Positions 1 to 8,724 of a DNA stretch of 64,000 nucleotides are shown one piece after another (position 1 is the stretch's first letter; each line of letters starts with the position of its first letter). Below the pieces are notes generated by a model that ran no database searches, had not been told where the DNA came from, and saw only the letters and a list, made by a program, of their open reading frames with translations. Origin of the DNA: a virus. The stretch spans positions 1 through 64,000 of IMG/VR virus record IMGVR_UViG_3300037225_001477; one strand, written 5' to 3'. A program made the position numbers and the translations under genes.

Positions 1-540
1 GTGAAATTATTAGATATTTTAAAGAAAGAGTTTACCTTCTCAACCTATAGTCCAACAGTAGGCTGGATAGAGGCTACTCGCTGGAATGGAACTATTTTTC
101 TTCATAATATTTTGTCTAACTTTACAGAGGTAGGAAATGAGCAACCTTATGAAACTGCTGCTCCTACTTATAATGGTGGCATTATTGTATTTGCTGTAGA
201 TGTAAATGCTCAAATAGAACAGCAGTACCCTGACGCTTCTCCTATGAAGAAGGCATTAATGGGTGCATGGGAGTCTATCACTAACAGGATAAATCAAAAT
301 TTGAAGCATCCTGAAGTGTTTGGTTATTCTATAGGTAAGCTATTCAAGGGGAAGTATAAAGCTCAAGATGGGTATTTATATGATGAAAACTCTCTTTCAA
401 TAGAAATCATTGATATTCCTTTTGACTTAGTTTGTGTTATTGGGGCTGAGATAGCCCGTTCCTTTAAGCAACAATCGGTATTAGTAAAAGATAATAGCAG
501 TCATACTATTCTTTTTGTTATACCAAAGGCTGTATTATGA
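1..540 (+). CDS. hypothetical protein, start possibly outside window
   Basis: A 179-codon open frame begins with GTG at base 1, so the true start may lie upstream. No family is recognised. The N-terminus (MKLLDIL) resembles those of other proteins here (MKLTDIL at 43593, MNIKDIL at 537). Its stop overlaps the next start as ATGA, which suggests translational coupling. Confidence 0.6.
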   Translation: MKLLDILKKEFTFSTYSPTVGWIEATRWNGTIFLHNILSNFTEVGNEQPYETAAPTYNGGIIVFAVDVNAQIEQQYPDASPMKKALMGAWESITNRINQNLKHPEVFGYSIGKLFKGKYKAQDGYLYDENSLSIEIIDIPFDLVCVIGAEIARSFKQQSVLVKDNSSHTILFVIPKAVL

Positions 541-1703
541 ACATAAAAGACATTTTATCGGATTTCCACTCAATGGAGTATATAGGACCCTCAGAGTTTC
601 CCGAGGCTACATTAATGGGGGGTTACTGGGCGCATGGAACTACAGTATATGAAGTATCCGGTAGCCATCATATCCAGTTTATTGTTGAACATCCAGATTT
701 ATTTAATCTTACTATAGATGAGATAAAATCTATATTTAATAAAAATGGAGAAGAGTTTCAAACTGCGGCTACTCGTGAAGGAAAGGCACGAGAAGAAATA
801 ATAAAACTTGTTGCTCAGGATGGCTGGATCAGGGTGCGTCATTATATTAAACCTAGAGACTATTGGTCTATTCAATGTGATAGAGTAAAGCTTAGAAAAG
901 AGAATTTGAGAGACTTTGTTAATTGGGCTTTAGATAAAAAAGTCATGGGATATCATGATGAGGCAATTATTTTAGGATATGAAGACGACTATAGAGATTT
1001 ATATGACTTCCAGTCAGGAGGGATACAAAATTTCTTAATGGAAGAATCTAAAGTAAAAGAATCTTCTTATAGTACTATTATTAAGCATATAGAAAATGGT
1101 ACTATGTTCAGTATAGTTTCTGGTTGTAGAGGAATAAATAAGATAAATGGCTGGAACCTAGATGAGGGTAAATCTGATATTAGTAAAGAAGATGCGCTAA
1201 AACTGGATTTAGAAGCAGGAGAAAAATTAAAACTTTATCTAAAAGGAGAGGGATATGGCTATATTGAACAGGCGGCTGTATATGATAATGCCCCAGAGTT
1301 TTCATACTTTATTTTAGGTATGCCCCTAGATGAATCAATTGAACTTGGAAAAAAGTTTAATCAAAAGTCTATAATTCATAAGAATACGAAAGTTTTTGCT
1401 ATTTTTTACACTAAGGATTTTGTTGATGGTAATAAAGAATATCATATTGGGGACAAAGGTGTGTCCTTTAAACAACGTGTAGCTAAAAATGCTTTAGGTA
1501 ATTCTGTTATTACCTTTAATCCTGAAGTTTTACAATATGCCAATTCTCAACTACTTCATGCTAATAAGAATCAACGTAAACCTTTTGCTTTCATTGCTGA
1601 ACATAAAATTAAATGGTATGAGTATCATATATTAGAGCGCTGGAATGGATTACAAGCATATAAGGAAGGAAGACCTACAAAATACTGGGTAAGAATTAGA
1701 TAA
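537..1703 (+). CDS. two-domain hypothetical protein with DUF3293-like C-terminus
   Basis: This 388-residue protein has two parts. Residues 1 to about 170 match the products of the next gene and of 26359-26883: GYW near residue 30, a 'GSHH..F..EHPDLF' stretch, 'GWIRVRHYI', then 'WSIQCDRVKLR' and 'GYHDEAI'. Residues 180-388 carry 'FSIVSGCRG...N' and 'LDESIELGKKFNQKSI', a pattern known from DUF3293 proteins. Function is unknown. Upstream coupling is by ATGA overlap. The duplicated N-terminal domain suggests a small family amplified in this phage. Confidence 0.75.
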   Translation: MNIKDILSDFHSMEYIGPSEFPEATLMGGYWAHGTTVYEVSGSHHIQFIVEHPDLFNLTIDEIKSIFNKNGEEFQTAATREGKAREEIIKLVAQDGWIRVRHYIKPRDYWSIQCDRVKLRKENLRDFVNWALDKKVMGYHDEAIILGYEDDYRDLYDFQSGGIQNFLMEESKVKESSYSTIIKHIENGTMFSIVSGCRGINKINGWNLDEGKSDISKEDALKLDLEAGEKLKLYLKGEGYGYIEQAAVYDNAPEFSYFILGMPLDESIELGKKFNQKSIIHKNTKVFAIFYTKDFVDGNKEYHIGDKGVSFKQRVAKNALGNSVITFNPEVLQYANSQLLHANKNQRKPFAFIAEHKIKWYEYHILERWNGLQAYKEGRPTKYWVRIR

Positions 1704-1717
1704 AAACAAGGATAGAC

Positions 1718-2206
1718 ATGGACATAAATGATATTAAATCAGATTTTCATCCTATGGAGTATATAGGCACTTTACAAGAAGGTACCCTCCAAAAAGGATA
1801 TTGGGTTAAGGGCTCTAAAATATATAACATAGGTAATAATGATGGACACTTCCAATTTGTGTTGGATAATCCTTCACTATTTGATATTGATATTTCTATT
1901 GAACCCTTATTGCCCGAACAAATAATGAAAAAATTATTCATAGAGGGGTGGTTGCGTATACGTTATTATACCATAAGCACAAATAATGGGTTTACGGGTT
2001 TTTGGTTGGTAGGGTGTGATGTAGTAGCATTAAGAAAACCAGAAATAAAAGATTTTTGTTATTGGGCTATAAAAGAAAATATAATGGAATATCATGATAA
2101 GATTACCCTGATGAGACAAACTGAAGGGGATGTAGAGATATACGATATTGATTCAGGAGGAGTCACCACTCTTTTACAAGAAAAACGAAGTTACACTAAT
2201 ATATAA
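1718..2206 (+). CDS. hypothetical protein, paralogue of the preceding N-terminal domain
   Basis: A 162-residue protein preceded by AAGGA. It begins 'MDINDIKSDFHPMEYIG', nearly the same as the previous gene, and keeps GYW, 'GWLRIRYY', 'VVALRKPEIKDF' and 'EYHDK'. It corresponds to the N-terminal domain alone, so it looks like a tandem duplication without the DUF3293-like part. No function can be assigned. Confidence 0.75.
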   Translation: MDINDIKSDFHPMEYIGTLQEGTLQKGYWVKGSKIYNIGNNDGHFQFVLDNPSLFDIDISIEPLLPEQIMKKLFIEGWLRIRYYTISTNNGFTGFWLVGCDVVALRKPEIKDFCYWAIKENIMEYHDKITLMRQTEGDVEIYDIDSGGVTTLLQEKRSYTNI

Positions 2207-2216
2207 GGAGATAGAA

Positions 2217-2504
2217 ATGGCAGAAGCATTAGATGTGAAATTGACTGATGAGGAACTAGAGAGTATCAGGATGATTGTATCGAAGAAAGTCACGGCAGAC
2301 TCCGCTATGAATAGAACGGAATTTCCAAAGGAAATGGAAGCTAATTTAATTTCAGCCTTTTATAAAGCTGCTGGTGAGAATCTAGCAGAGGCTAAGTATC
2401 AAGAATCAAAGTGGTGGAAATTAGTAACGGCTAAATATAATTTAGGCGATACCTCTTTGGATATGGCAAGTGGTACTCTATCTAAGGTTGAGAAAAAGGA
2501 GTAA
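2217..2504 (+). CDS. hypothetical acidic protein
   Basis: 95 residues. The start at 2217 is chosen because AAGGAG lies 7 nt upstream; an upstream in-frame ATG at 2148 lacks a binding site and overlaps the previous gene. The product begins MAEALDVKL. It has no recognised motif. Confidence 0.7.
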   Translation: MAEALDVKLTDEELESIRMIVSKKVTADSAMNRTEFPKEMEANLISAFYKAAGENLAEAKYQESKWWKLVTAKYNLGDTSLDMASGTLSKVEKKE

Positions 2505-2506
2505 AT

Positions 2507-2689
2507 ATGACACAAATGAAGGCATTTAGCATTGTAGAGACAGGTGGCTTAGCTAAAGACATCAATGATTTTATTGATGTTGGTAGGACTGCTACAGGAT
2601 ATGCTCATGTAGCGTTTGTAGATAGGGTAGAAGTACATCCTGCTGTTAATACTGCTTTTCTTGTTTATAGTGATTGTGATCCACGTTAA
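2507..2689 (+). CDS. small hypothetical protein
   Basis: 60 residues, ATG 3 nt after the previous stop with AAGGAG upstream. It reads 'MTQMKAFSIVETGGLAKDI' at its start and no family is recognised. A second frame continues protein-like sequence past its stop (next entry), so it may be the front part of a frameshifted gene. Confidence 0.55.
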   Translation: MTQMKAFSIVETGGLAKDINDFIDVGRTATGYAHVAFVDRVEVHPAVNTAFLVYSDCDPR

Positions 2690-2786
2690 TGAATGGGCAG
2701 CATTGATAAAAGATATCACTGCTAGAAGTAAGATGGAAGGACACCAGTTTAGTGACTGCTGGCTAAGAGTAGTTCGCTTAGTCTAA
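2670..2786 (+). CDS. short frame overlapping the preceding gene (38 aa)
   Basis: From GTG 2670 a 38-codon frame runs to TAA 2786 ('NEWAALIKDITARSKMEG' in the middle) and looks protein-like. It overlaps the end of the 2507 gene in another frame. It could be a coupled small gene or the C-terminal part of a gene broken by a frameshift next to the endonuclease at 2849. Confidence 0.35.
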   Translation: MIVIHVNEWAALIKDITARSKMEGHQFSDCWLRVVRLV

Positions 2787-2797
2787 CTTCCTTTTAT

Positions 2798-2808
2798 ACT
2801 AATTAATT
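2798..2808 (+). promoter_or_regulatory. late-type motif before endonuclease gene
   Basis: ACTAATTAATT lies about 40 nt before the ATG at 2849. It matches the ACTAATTAT motif found upstream of other endonuclease and late genes in the window. Confidence 0.4.
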
Positions 2809-2848
2809 ACCCAGTTGCACTAACAACTTAAAAGGTAAAGGAACTACA

Positions 2849-3448
2849 ATGTATGGTATTATTTATTATGCTCTTAATATACTTAATAATAAAAGGTATA
2901 TAGGGCAAACTGTAAGAGCTTTAGAAAAAAGAAAGTATTTTCATATTTATGAGTCTAAACACAAAAGATTAGATTATCATTTTTATAGGGCTATTCGAGA
3001 ATATGGGGAAAATTCTTTTATTTGGGGGGTATTAGAAGAAACAGAAACAAGAGAAAAACTTTTAGAAAGAGAAATATACTGGATAGCCTTTTATGACACC
3101 ACAAATATAGATAAAGGTTATAATATGACTAACGGGGGAGATAATTATGGAATACCCACCCTAGAAGTAAGAAAAAGGATGGGAAGGTGTATGATAGGTA
3201 AAAAGAATCCTTTTTATGGTAGGAGGCACTCTTTAGCTACATTAAAAAGAATATCTAAAACTAAAAAAGAAAGAAAATGTGGAGTAAAATCTGTATTTTG
3301 TATTGAAACACAAGAAGTTTTCCCTTCTATTGATAAAGCTGCTATTAAATATGGTGTACACGCTAGTAATATTTGTATGGCATGTAAAAGAAAAATAAAG
3401 ACTTCAGGAGGTTTTCATTGGGAATACTATAAAGAAAATAAAGACTAA
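2849..3448 (+). CDS. GIY-YIG homing endonuclease with NUMOD domains
   Basis: 199 residues. The N-terminal nuclease shows GIIYYALN, RYIGQT (the YIG half), Arg23 in 'VRALEKRK', and a glutamate in 'LLEREIYWI'. A NUMOD3-type 'GKKNPFYGRRHS' follows near residue 120. A NUMOD1-like helix-turn-helix follows that ('FPSIDKAAIKYGVHASNI'). This is the layout of free-standing Seg-type homing endonucleases that cut a related genome and spread by recombination. It lies between a small gene and a large late gene. Confidence 0.9.
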   Translation: MYGIIYYALNILNNKRYIGQTVRALEKRKYFHIYESKHKRLDYHFYRAIREYGENSFIWGVLEETETREKLLEREIYWIAFYDTTNIDKGYNMTNGGDNYGIPTLEVRKRMGRCMIGKKNPFYGRRHSLATLKRISKTKKERKCGVKSVFCIETQEVFPSIDKAAIKYGVHASNICMACKRKIKTSGGFHWEYYKENKD

Positions 3449-3454
3449 TTGAGT
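3444..3454 (+). promoter_or_regulatory. late-type promoter motif before the 3457 gene
   Basis: ACTAATTGAGT starts 13 nt before the ATG at 3457, which has no Shine-Dalgarno sequence. This matches the late-motif geometry described in the findings. Confidence 0.45.
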
Positions 3455-3456
3455 AT

Positions 3457-6060
3457 ATGGAAGAATTTGATGAATTTAGCCTTAGAGACCTTTCTAAGAG
3501 AAAAGATTTTGATTTAGCCTCTGCTACTACTCGGTGGTACTCAAAAGAAAGAACATCTATTGAGGGTGATGCACCAAAAAGTACGAAATTAATTGAAGTA
3601 AAATTAAATAAAGAGAAAAATACTATTGAGTGTTCTCTTCTTGTTACTGCTACGGAAAAGTATGGTCCCACCCATATATATAAATCTGTAAACCCTCAGA
3701 AAGATTTTGCTATAGAAAGAGACCCTTCAGGACTTTACACTATTTATATTTCTTTTTTGGGGTTAAATAAGTTATATGCTTTAGCAAAATCAAGACAGCA
3801 AAAAAAGAAATTTAATCCCCAAGATACTCGAAAATCTAATACTCCAGTAAACAACATCTCTATAGAGGAAATTAAGGCGTTCCTAACAGATACTGATTTT
3901 AAGATTTTTTGTGATGATGTTTCTTGGCAATATCAGGGGGCTAATTATAAATTATCACAGTTAGGGGGGGCTTTATGGCCTACAAATATTCCTCCAACAC
4001 ATAAACATTTAGGTCCTGATGGTAAAACAAGAATGGGATGGCTGGATATTCACCCTATGAATAGTATTCTAACAAAGCATACATTAGAGTTTTTTGTTCA
4101 TATTAAATTTTTCCTAAATCAAATAGCGGGGTCCGTGCTAAAACAAATTAGGAACCCTAATTTGCCAGGGGAATCAAACCCTACCCCTCCACCTACTGCT
4201 GCCCCAAAAGCCCCTATACCATCTCAAAATGGGCATGGGTCAAGTGTGAAGCCTATAGTAGATATAAACCCTACTGATACCCCTGTGAATCAGGCCAAGA
4301 CACAAGCTTTACAGCAGAAAGACCCCGCACAGCAAATAATGGCTAATAGGACAGTTAATAGTCCTGTAAATCAACAAATTCAGCAATCCCAAGCTTATCC
4401 TGGGAACCCCAATGAGAATCCGCAGCAGTATAATTTAGATAAAGAGGAAACACCTATGCCAGAAAGTACAGTTCAATCACCTTATGGTCCTATGCTTATA
4501 CAAGAAGTAGAGGGAAAGCAATATAGAACATGGTTTAATAATACTGTAGAGCACCTAAAACATCGTGTTTTAGAGTTAGACTCAAAATATGAGAACTATG
4601 AATTTGAGCTCCCTATGAAATTAAATGTAGATACACGAACTTCTCTCTATGAAAGCCTATCTAAACTCAAAGAAATAGTTATCCAATTTGAGACGGGAGC
4701 TGAAGAACAACGCTATCAACAGATGATACAGGAGACATTGAATTTCATCAAAGAAAATAGCCCTGATATTATTACCTTTGAGTCTACATTACTTGAATAT
4801 TCTCATGCCCATATGTCTAAAGTATTGGCAGAAACTATTCAATTAGCATTTCCAATTTATAATAAGATTGTAGCTAATAGTAATAATTCTAATGATTTTA
4901 CCCTTTCTTTAATCAAAAGAGATAGAAACCCCCTACATGAAATAGATTCTTTTCCTGGTAATAAAGAACAGACTGGTGAAGAGAATCCTGAAGAACCTAA
5001 AGGTAAGGCAGATATGGAAGACCCTAACAAGGGGTTGCCAGCTCCTCCAACCGAAGAAGATAATAAGGTTCCAGGTAAAAAATTAGTATGTGCCTTTGGT
5101 TCATTCAATCCTCCAACTAAACAACACTTTGAAATGCTGAAGAAAGTAAAAGCTACAGCAGACCACCAGCAGGCAGAGGCTATAGTGTTTTTACAAAGGG
5201 ATAAGACATTTAGTGGTGATGAAGTTTCAGTGAAGCAAAGAGCACAAATAATAGAGGAGTTGACTAAAATAAAATGCTGTTTTGATAAAGAAATTACTGA
5301 TTTCAATGCTGCTATGGATTGGGCATATACCCACCATTATAATGAGGTAATGGTTATAGCTGGCTCTGATGAAACTAAAGATATGCTAGAAATTGGTACT
5401 ACCAACAAAGGACAGCATACTGCTCAGGGCTTCTTTGACTTTGAGCATTTTAGAGTAGCATCTTATGGTGGTAATAATCCTGATAACTCTGAAGAGTCCA
5501 TTGAGGCTGTAAATGCTATTATGAATAATGATGAACAAGGATTTCTAAAGGCTGTTGATTTACCTTATGTAAAACAGCTAAAAAAACTATTTGCTATTTG
5601 TAGGTATGAATTACAGAATAAGATGGGGATGAATGAGAGTGCCCACCTCCAAGAAGCAAACCTCCAATTATTATATAATATGTTGATAAATCCAAAGAAA
5701 CAACAAGATTTAGTGGGATGGTATAATGATGGAACATTAGAAGGAAGACTTTTTCATGACCCAACCCCAACTAATGGAACAGATAAGATTCCGTATAAAC
5801 AGGCAATTAATATTTTCAAAAAGTTATATAAACCCACAAGAGATACAACAAATATTGGAAGAAACGAGGGTGGTGAGGAGCTTCAAACATATATATGTGG
5901 TATAATTAGATGGGCATTAATAAAATGCTATGGTAAAGAAGTATCTCCAGAGCAAATAGGTAAAGATTTAGATTATGGTATAGTGAATACTACTGGTGGT
6001 ATGGAAACAGCAGGGGAAACCTCAGATACTTCTCCAAAAGACCAGGGATTGAATTGGTAA
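3457..6060 (+). CDS. large fusion protein with nucleotidylyltransferase domain
   Basis: 867 residues. Residues 1-230 form an unrecognised domain ('WPTNIPPTHKHLGPDGKTRM', 'GWLDIHPMNS'). Residues 230-340 are a Pro/Gln-rich linker. Residues 540-700 are a cytidylyltransferase-fold domain: 'VCAFGSFNPPTKQHFEML' supplies the nucleotide-binding motif (the usual HxGH position reads TKQH) and 'VSVKQRAQII' the ISSTT-like region. The C-terminal 170 residues are unknown and contain LQEA, a possible prohead-protease site. The gene has a late-type motif and no clear ribosome binding site. A virion-associated NMN/ATP-type transferase is likely but not proven. Confidence 0.75.
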   Translation: MEEFDEFSLRDLSKRKDFDLASATTRWYSKERTSIEGDAPKSTKLIEVKLNKEKNTIECSLLVTATEKYGPTHIYKSVNPQKDFAIERDPSGLYTIYISFLGLNKLYALAKSRQQKKKFNPQDTRKSNTPVNNISIEEIKAFLTDTDFKIFCDDVSWQYQGANYKLSQLGGALWPTNIPPTHKHLGPDGKTRMGWLDIHPMNSILTKHTLEFFVHIKFFLNQIAGSVLKQIRNPNLPGESNPTPPPTAAPKAPIPSQNGHGSSVKPIVDINPTDTPVNQAKTQALQQKDPAQQIMANRTVNSPVNQQIQQSQAYPGNPNENPQQYNLDKEETPMPESTVQSPYGPMLIQEVEGKQYRTWFNNTVEHLKHRVLELDSKYENYEFELPMKLNVDTRTSLYESLSKLKEIVIQFETGAEEQRYQQMIQETLNFIKENSPDIITFESTLLEYSHAHMSKVLAETIQLAFPIYNKIVANSNNSNDFTLSLIKRDRNPLHEIDSFPGNKEQTGEENPEEPKGKADMEDPNKGLPAPPTEEDNKVPGKKLVCAFGSFNPPTKQHFEMLKKVKATADHQQAEAIVFLQRDKTFSGDEVSVKQRAQIIEELTKIKCCFDKEITDFNAAMDWAYTHHYNEVMVIAGSDETKDMLEIGTTNKGQHTAQGFFDFEHFRVASYGGNNPDNSEESIEAVNAIMNNDEQGFLKAVDLPYVKQLKKLFAICRYELQNKMGMNESAHLQEANLQLLYNMLINPKKQQDLVGWYNDGTLEGRLFHDPTPTNGTDKIPYKQAINIFKKLYKPTRDTTNIGRNEGGEELQTYICGIIRWALIKCYGKEVSPEQIGKDLDYGIVNTTGGMETAGETSDTSPKDQGLNW

Positions 6061-6062
6061 AT

Positions 6063-6335
6063 TTATTTCACCTTAAATAGTTCCTCCACTTCCAGTGAGC
6101 AGGTATACTTAGGATACTTTTTTACTTTGATACCATGGATTCTAGCAAGAAATTTAAGTCTGTTCCAACTGAGTATATCATATAATAAGTTATTCACTTT
6201 CCATAATTTTTCTTTATAGACTTGTAAGTTCAACTTATAGTATATACTATTCTCATCGCCTAAATGATTATTTGAAACCATTTGATGAATACATTCCGTT
6301 GCCATTGTTTGTAGTATATTCCTAAAAAATTTCAT
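6063..6335 (-). CDS. hypothetical protein
   Basis: 90 residues. The start at 6335 follows GAGGAGGAG at correct spacing; an upstream ATG at 6356 does not. No motif is recognised. Its stop is 2 nt from the stop of the convergent 867-residue gene, leaving no room for a separate terminator. Confidence 0.65.
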   Translation of the reverse strand: MKFFRNILQTMATECIHQMVSNNHLGDENSIYYKLNLQVYKEKLWKVNNLLYDILSWNRLKFLARIHGIKVKKYPKYTCSLEVEELFKVK

Positions 6336-6345
6336 ATTCTCCTCC

Positions 6346-6579
6346 TCACTCATCATAATCTAGTAACTGGGGATTCTTCTCCAGTTCATCTAAAGAAATC
6401 TCAGTCAAGTGGTAGTAATCAATTTGAGGTAGAAATGCTTCTTCCTCATATTGAAAGCCCCACTTATCACCAATGATATTATAGAGAGTAGTTCTTGTTT
6501 CATTGCATGTTCCAGCAATCTTCACAAATCTACTCTTCAAGAGAGGCTGCTTGAACATAAATCTAAAATACCAGTTCAT
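6346..6579 (-). CDS. hypothetical protein
   Basis: 77 residues starting MNWYFRFMF, preceded by TAGGAGGGAAT. Rich in aromatic residues at the N-terminus and acidic at the C-terminus. The longer frame from 6624 is not supported by a binding site. Confidence 0.65.
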   Translation of the reverse strand: MNWYFRFMFKQPLLKSRFVKIAGTCNETRTTLYNIIGDKWGFQYEEEAFLPQIDYYHLTEISLDELEKNPQLLDYDE

Positions 6580-6627
6580 ATTCCCTCCTATAAGAAGTAT
6601 ACTACCTATAAAGGTAAATATCAAGAA

Positions 6628-7005
6628 TTATCCTGATAAATTTTGTATTAGTTCAGGGAAGGGGTATATTATACCTTTTGGAAGTATCACCTGCATTGCT
6701 TGAGCCCCTACTCTGTTTTGAGTATGAAAATATACTTTAGTATTATTAAACTCTTCATGAGCTTGGAGGAATTCTGCTATGCGGGTACCTACATTAGAAT
6801 CATCAGAACTAACATAGACTCTACCACCTAAGTCATGATCAAGGAAAATAAAATCAATATGGATACCTTCTTTTAAGATATACTCTAAAGTTTTTTTACC
6901 CTGTTCTACATCTTTAGCAATGTAAAGAGTATGATTTTGTAGCTTCTCTTGAAATAAGGGTATTCTATAGTTGCTAGGGTCGTCCTCTAAAATAAATACA
7001 TTCAC
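6628..7005 (-). CDS. receiver-like domain protein, cPPR type
   Basis: About 125 residues. 'VFILEDDPSN', 'DFIFLDHDLGG', 'VYFHTQNRVGAQAM' and 'P' near the end give a stand-alone receiver fold. The LDHDL and H-[ST]-x-N-x-x-[GA] motifs match the class named cyclic-phosphate processing receiver (cPPR), which comparative work associates with RNA repair genes. The GTG at 7005 follows GGAGA and overlaps the previous stop (TAGTG); GTG 7017 is an alternative. Association with RtcB (11903) and an RNA ligase (23854) in the window fits an RNA-end role (inference). Confidence 0.7.
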   Translation of the reverse strand: MNVFILEDDPSNYRIPLFQEKLQNHTLYIAKDVEQGKKTLEYILKEGIHIDFIFLDHDLGGRVYVSSDDSNVGTRIAEFLQAHEEFNNTKVYFHTQNRVGAQAMQVILPKGIIYPFPELIQNLSG

Positions 7006-7157
7006 TATTCTCTCCACTCAGGATGATTGTAAGGAGTTGCTATTTTGGAAACCTCTCCTGGCTGCCTTTCTATTAATATATCTTTAGGATATAAGTCCTC
7101 TATACTCAGTTCCCCTGATTCAATAAGGAATTTTAAGTTTCTCTCATCATCATTCAT
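7005..7157 (-). CDS. small hypothetical protein (50 aa)
   Basis: ATG 7157 follows AAGGAGAAATACT. The frame (MNDDERNLKFLIESGEL...) ends in TAG that overlaps the GTG start of the receiver-domain gene, so the two are probably coupled. No family is recognised. Confidence 0.6.
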   Translation of the reverse strand: MNDDERNLKFLIESGELSIEDLYPKDILIERQPGEVSKIATPYNHPEWRE

Positions 7158-7168
7158 AGTATTTCTCC

Positions 7169-7378
7169 TTAGTTTTCATCCACAAAATTAAAAGAACATA
7201 ATGTAGTATTACACATAGTGAGTATCTTCAGTAAATCTGGGGGCATTTGTGATGCTTGAGGATCAGAAATAAGATCATTCAAGCTTTGTTTTACATTTAT
7301 TAATTTTAGTAGAGCTTCTGGCACTTCGCTAAACTGAGCTTCTATTACTTTTTTCTGAACCTCTACAACATCACTCAT
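7169..7378 (-). CDS. small hypothetical protein
   Basis: 69 residues, start MSDVVEVQKK with AGAGGAAAC upstream. It overlaps the stop of the next upstream gene by 4 nt. Predicted helical, with one CNTTLC pair; function unknown. Confidence 0.6.
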   Translation of the reverse strand: MSDVVEVQKKVIEAQFSEVPEALLKLINVKQSLNDLISDPQASQMPPDLLKILTMCNTTLCSFNFVDEN

Positions 7379-7683
7379 ATTATGTTTCCTCTGCTCTTTG
7401 CTTTTGCTATAGCTTCTTGTGCCAATTGATATGCTTTATTAAGCCCCTTATTCCCATCAGTTTTCATTGCCTTTACAAATGCCCTACACGCATCATATAA
7501 TTCTATTGAAGCAGCCATCAGATAGGCATTATCCCAACCCTCCTCTGATTTTTCATTATCCACCTCAATACAGACTTCTGCTAATGCCGCCCATTCAGGA
7601 CTATGTATGCCTACATACCCTTCCCTCTGGCCTTCATAGCTATCCCCTACCCACCATTTTCCAACAGTATGTTTATTTTTCAT
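7375..7683 (-). CDS. hypothetical conserved phage protein
   Basis: 102 residues. The start at 7683 follows TTGGGAGGTTAAAC. It begins 'MKNKHTVGKWWVGDSYEGQ' and has a mid-region 'NAYLMAASIELYDACRAFV' of the type seen in many phage proteins of unknown function. It overlaps the deformylase stop by 11 nt. Confidence 0.65.
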   Translation of the reverse strand: MKNKHTVGKWWVGDSYEGQREGYVGIHSPEWAALAEVCIEVDNEKSEEGWDNAYLMAASIELYDACRAFVKAMKTDGNKGLNKAYQLAQEAIAKAKSRGNII

Positions 7684-8122
7684 GTTTAACCTCCCAATTA
7701 TAATACTTGATAAATAGAATTCCGTCAAGATGGTCATATTCATGTTGGATTACCCGTGCTAACATACCTGATGCCCACATACCCTGTTTTTTATTTTCCT
7801 CGTCATAATACTCAATCATTATCCCTTCCGGCCTTTCTACAGGAAAATAGATTCCAGGAAAAGACAGACAGCCTTCCTCCATGCTACAAGTCATAGCAGA
7901 GATAGATGTTATTTTAGGGTTTATGAATATTCTTTTTTTATCTCCCACTACGTCTGTAATAAATAAACGTAGTGAAACTCCTACTTGAGGAGCAGCCAAA
8001 CCTATTCCTCCTTTATCTAAAACTTCAAACATGTCTGATACCAGTTTAGGGATTACAGTAAAGTCTGTAACCTCTTTAGCTTTACGAGTTAGAATTTCAT
8101 TACCAAATGTAAGTATTTCCAT
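7673..8122 (-). CDS. def: peptide deformylase
   Basis: 149 residues, complete. It has all three deformylase motifs: GIGLAAPQVG (residues 39-48), EGCLSFPG (with the metal-binding Cys) and QHEYDHLDG (HExxH). The enzyme removes the formyl group from nascent N-terminal methionine. Phage copies are known and are thought to help translation during infection. A peptidyl-tRNA hydrolase-like gene (39660) serves the same stage. Confidence 0.95.
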   Translation of the reverse strand: MEILTFGNEILTRKAKEVTDFTVIPKLVSDMFEVLDKGGIGLAAPQVGVSLRLFITDVVGDKKRIFINPKITSISAMTCSMEEGCLSFPGIYFPVERPEGIMIEYYDEENKKQGMWASGMLARVIQHEYDHLDGILFIKYYNWEVKHEK

Positions 8123-8124
8123 AG

Positions 8125-8304
8125 TTATTTAGTCATGCCCCACTTCTCTTCCTGTGTTACCTGCTTATAATACTTATAACTAGAGCATGCCAAATTTCCC
8201 ATTTTTAAGTTCTTTATGCATTCAGCAGCATAATTAGGATCATCCTGATACATACAGTCTACATAGAGAAAACCACAAGTAGAACAGGGATTAGGTGTAT
8301 TCAT
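8125..8304 (-). CDS. small cysteine-rich protein
   Basis: 59 residues; ATG 8304 follows AAGAGGAGG. Cysteines in 'CSTCGFLYVDC', then single Cys in 'AAEC' and 'LACSSY', suggest a metal-binding knuckle. No family assigned. Confidence 0.6.
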   Translation of the reverse strand: MNTPNPCSTCGFLYVDCMYQDDPNYAAECIKNLKMGNLACSSYKYYKQVTQEEKWGMTK

Positions 8305-8305
8305 A

Positions 8306-8713
8306 TCAATAATCCTCCTCTTCTGTATAATCAACAGGATAGATGAAGTCATTCAATGTTTCCTCTACTAGCTTTATCTTTTTGAGACTAGGATTCTCTT
8401 CCTTCAGTTTCTTCTCTATACCATACAGATTATCCCCTATGGACCCTATGAATATGCCAGGACGATGAAGTTGAATGGTAAGAATACCATCATCTTCATT
8501 AAACTGAAATCGAGTTATACCTAGCATAAGTATATCTTTATCAGCTTTAGCATAAGCAGAATGATACTGATTTATTTGAGCATAAGTAAGAGTGCCTTCT
8601 GGAACTGACTCAAAGTTAGGCATATACTTGTCTAAATAAAAATAACCAAACTCCCTCAATAGGACCTTCTCTGTCCCAGTATAGCGCCCTGGTTTAACTT
8701 CTTTGATTTCCAT
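8306..8713 (-). CDS. KH-like RNA-binding protein
   Basis: 135 residues. Residues 60-115 read 'ITRFQFNEDDGILTIQLHRP' followed by 'GIFIGSIGDNLYGIEKKL', which fits the beta-alpha-alpha-beta core of a type II KH domain with a GxxG-like loop (IGSIG). Such domains bind single-stranded RNA or DNA. Start preceded by AAGGAG. Role unknown; RNA binding is inferred. Confidence 0.55.
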   Translation of the reverse strand: MEIKEVKPGRYTGTEKVLLREFGYFYLDKYMPNFESVPEGTLTYAQINQYHSAYAKADKDILMLGITRFQFNEDDGILTIQLHRPGIFIGSIGDNLYGIEKKLKEENPSLKKIKLVEETLNDFIYPVDYTEEEDY

Positions 8714-8724
8714 TTCTTTTCTCC

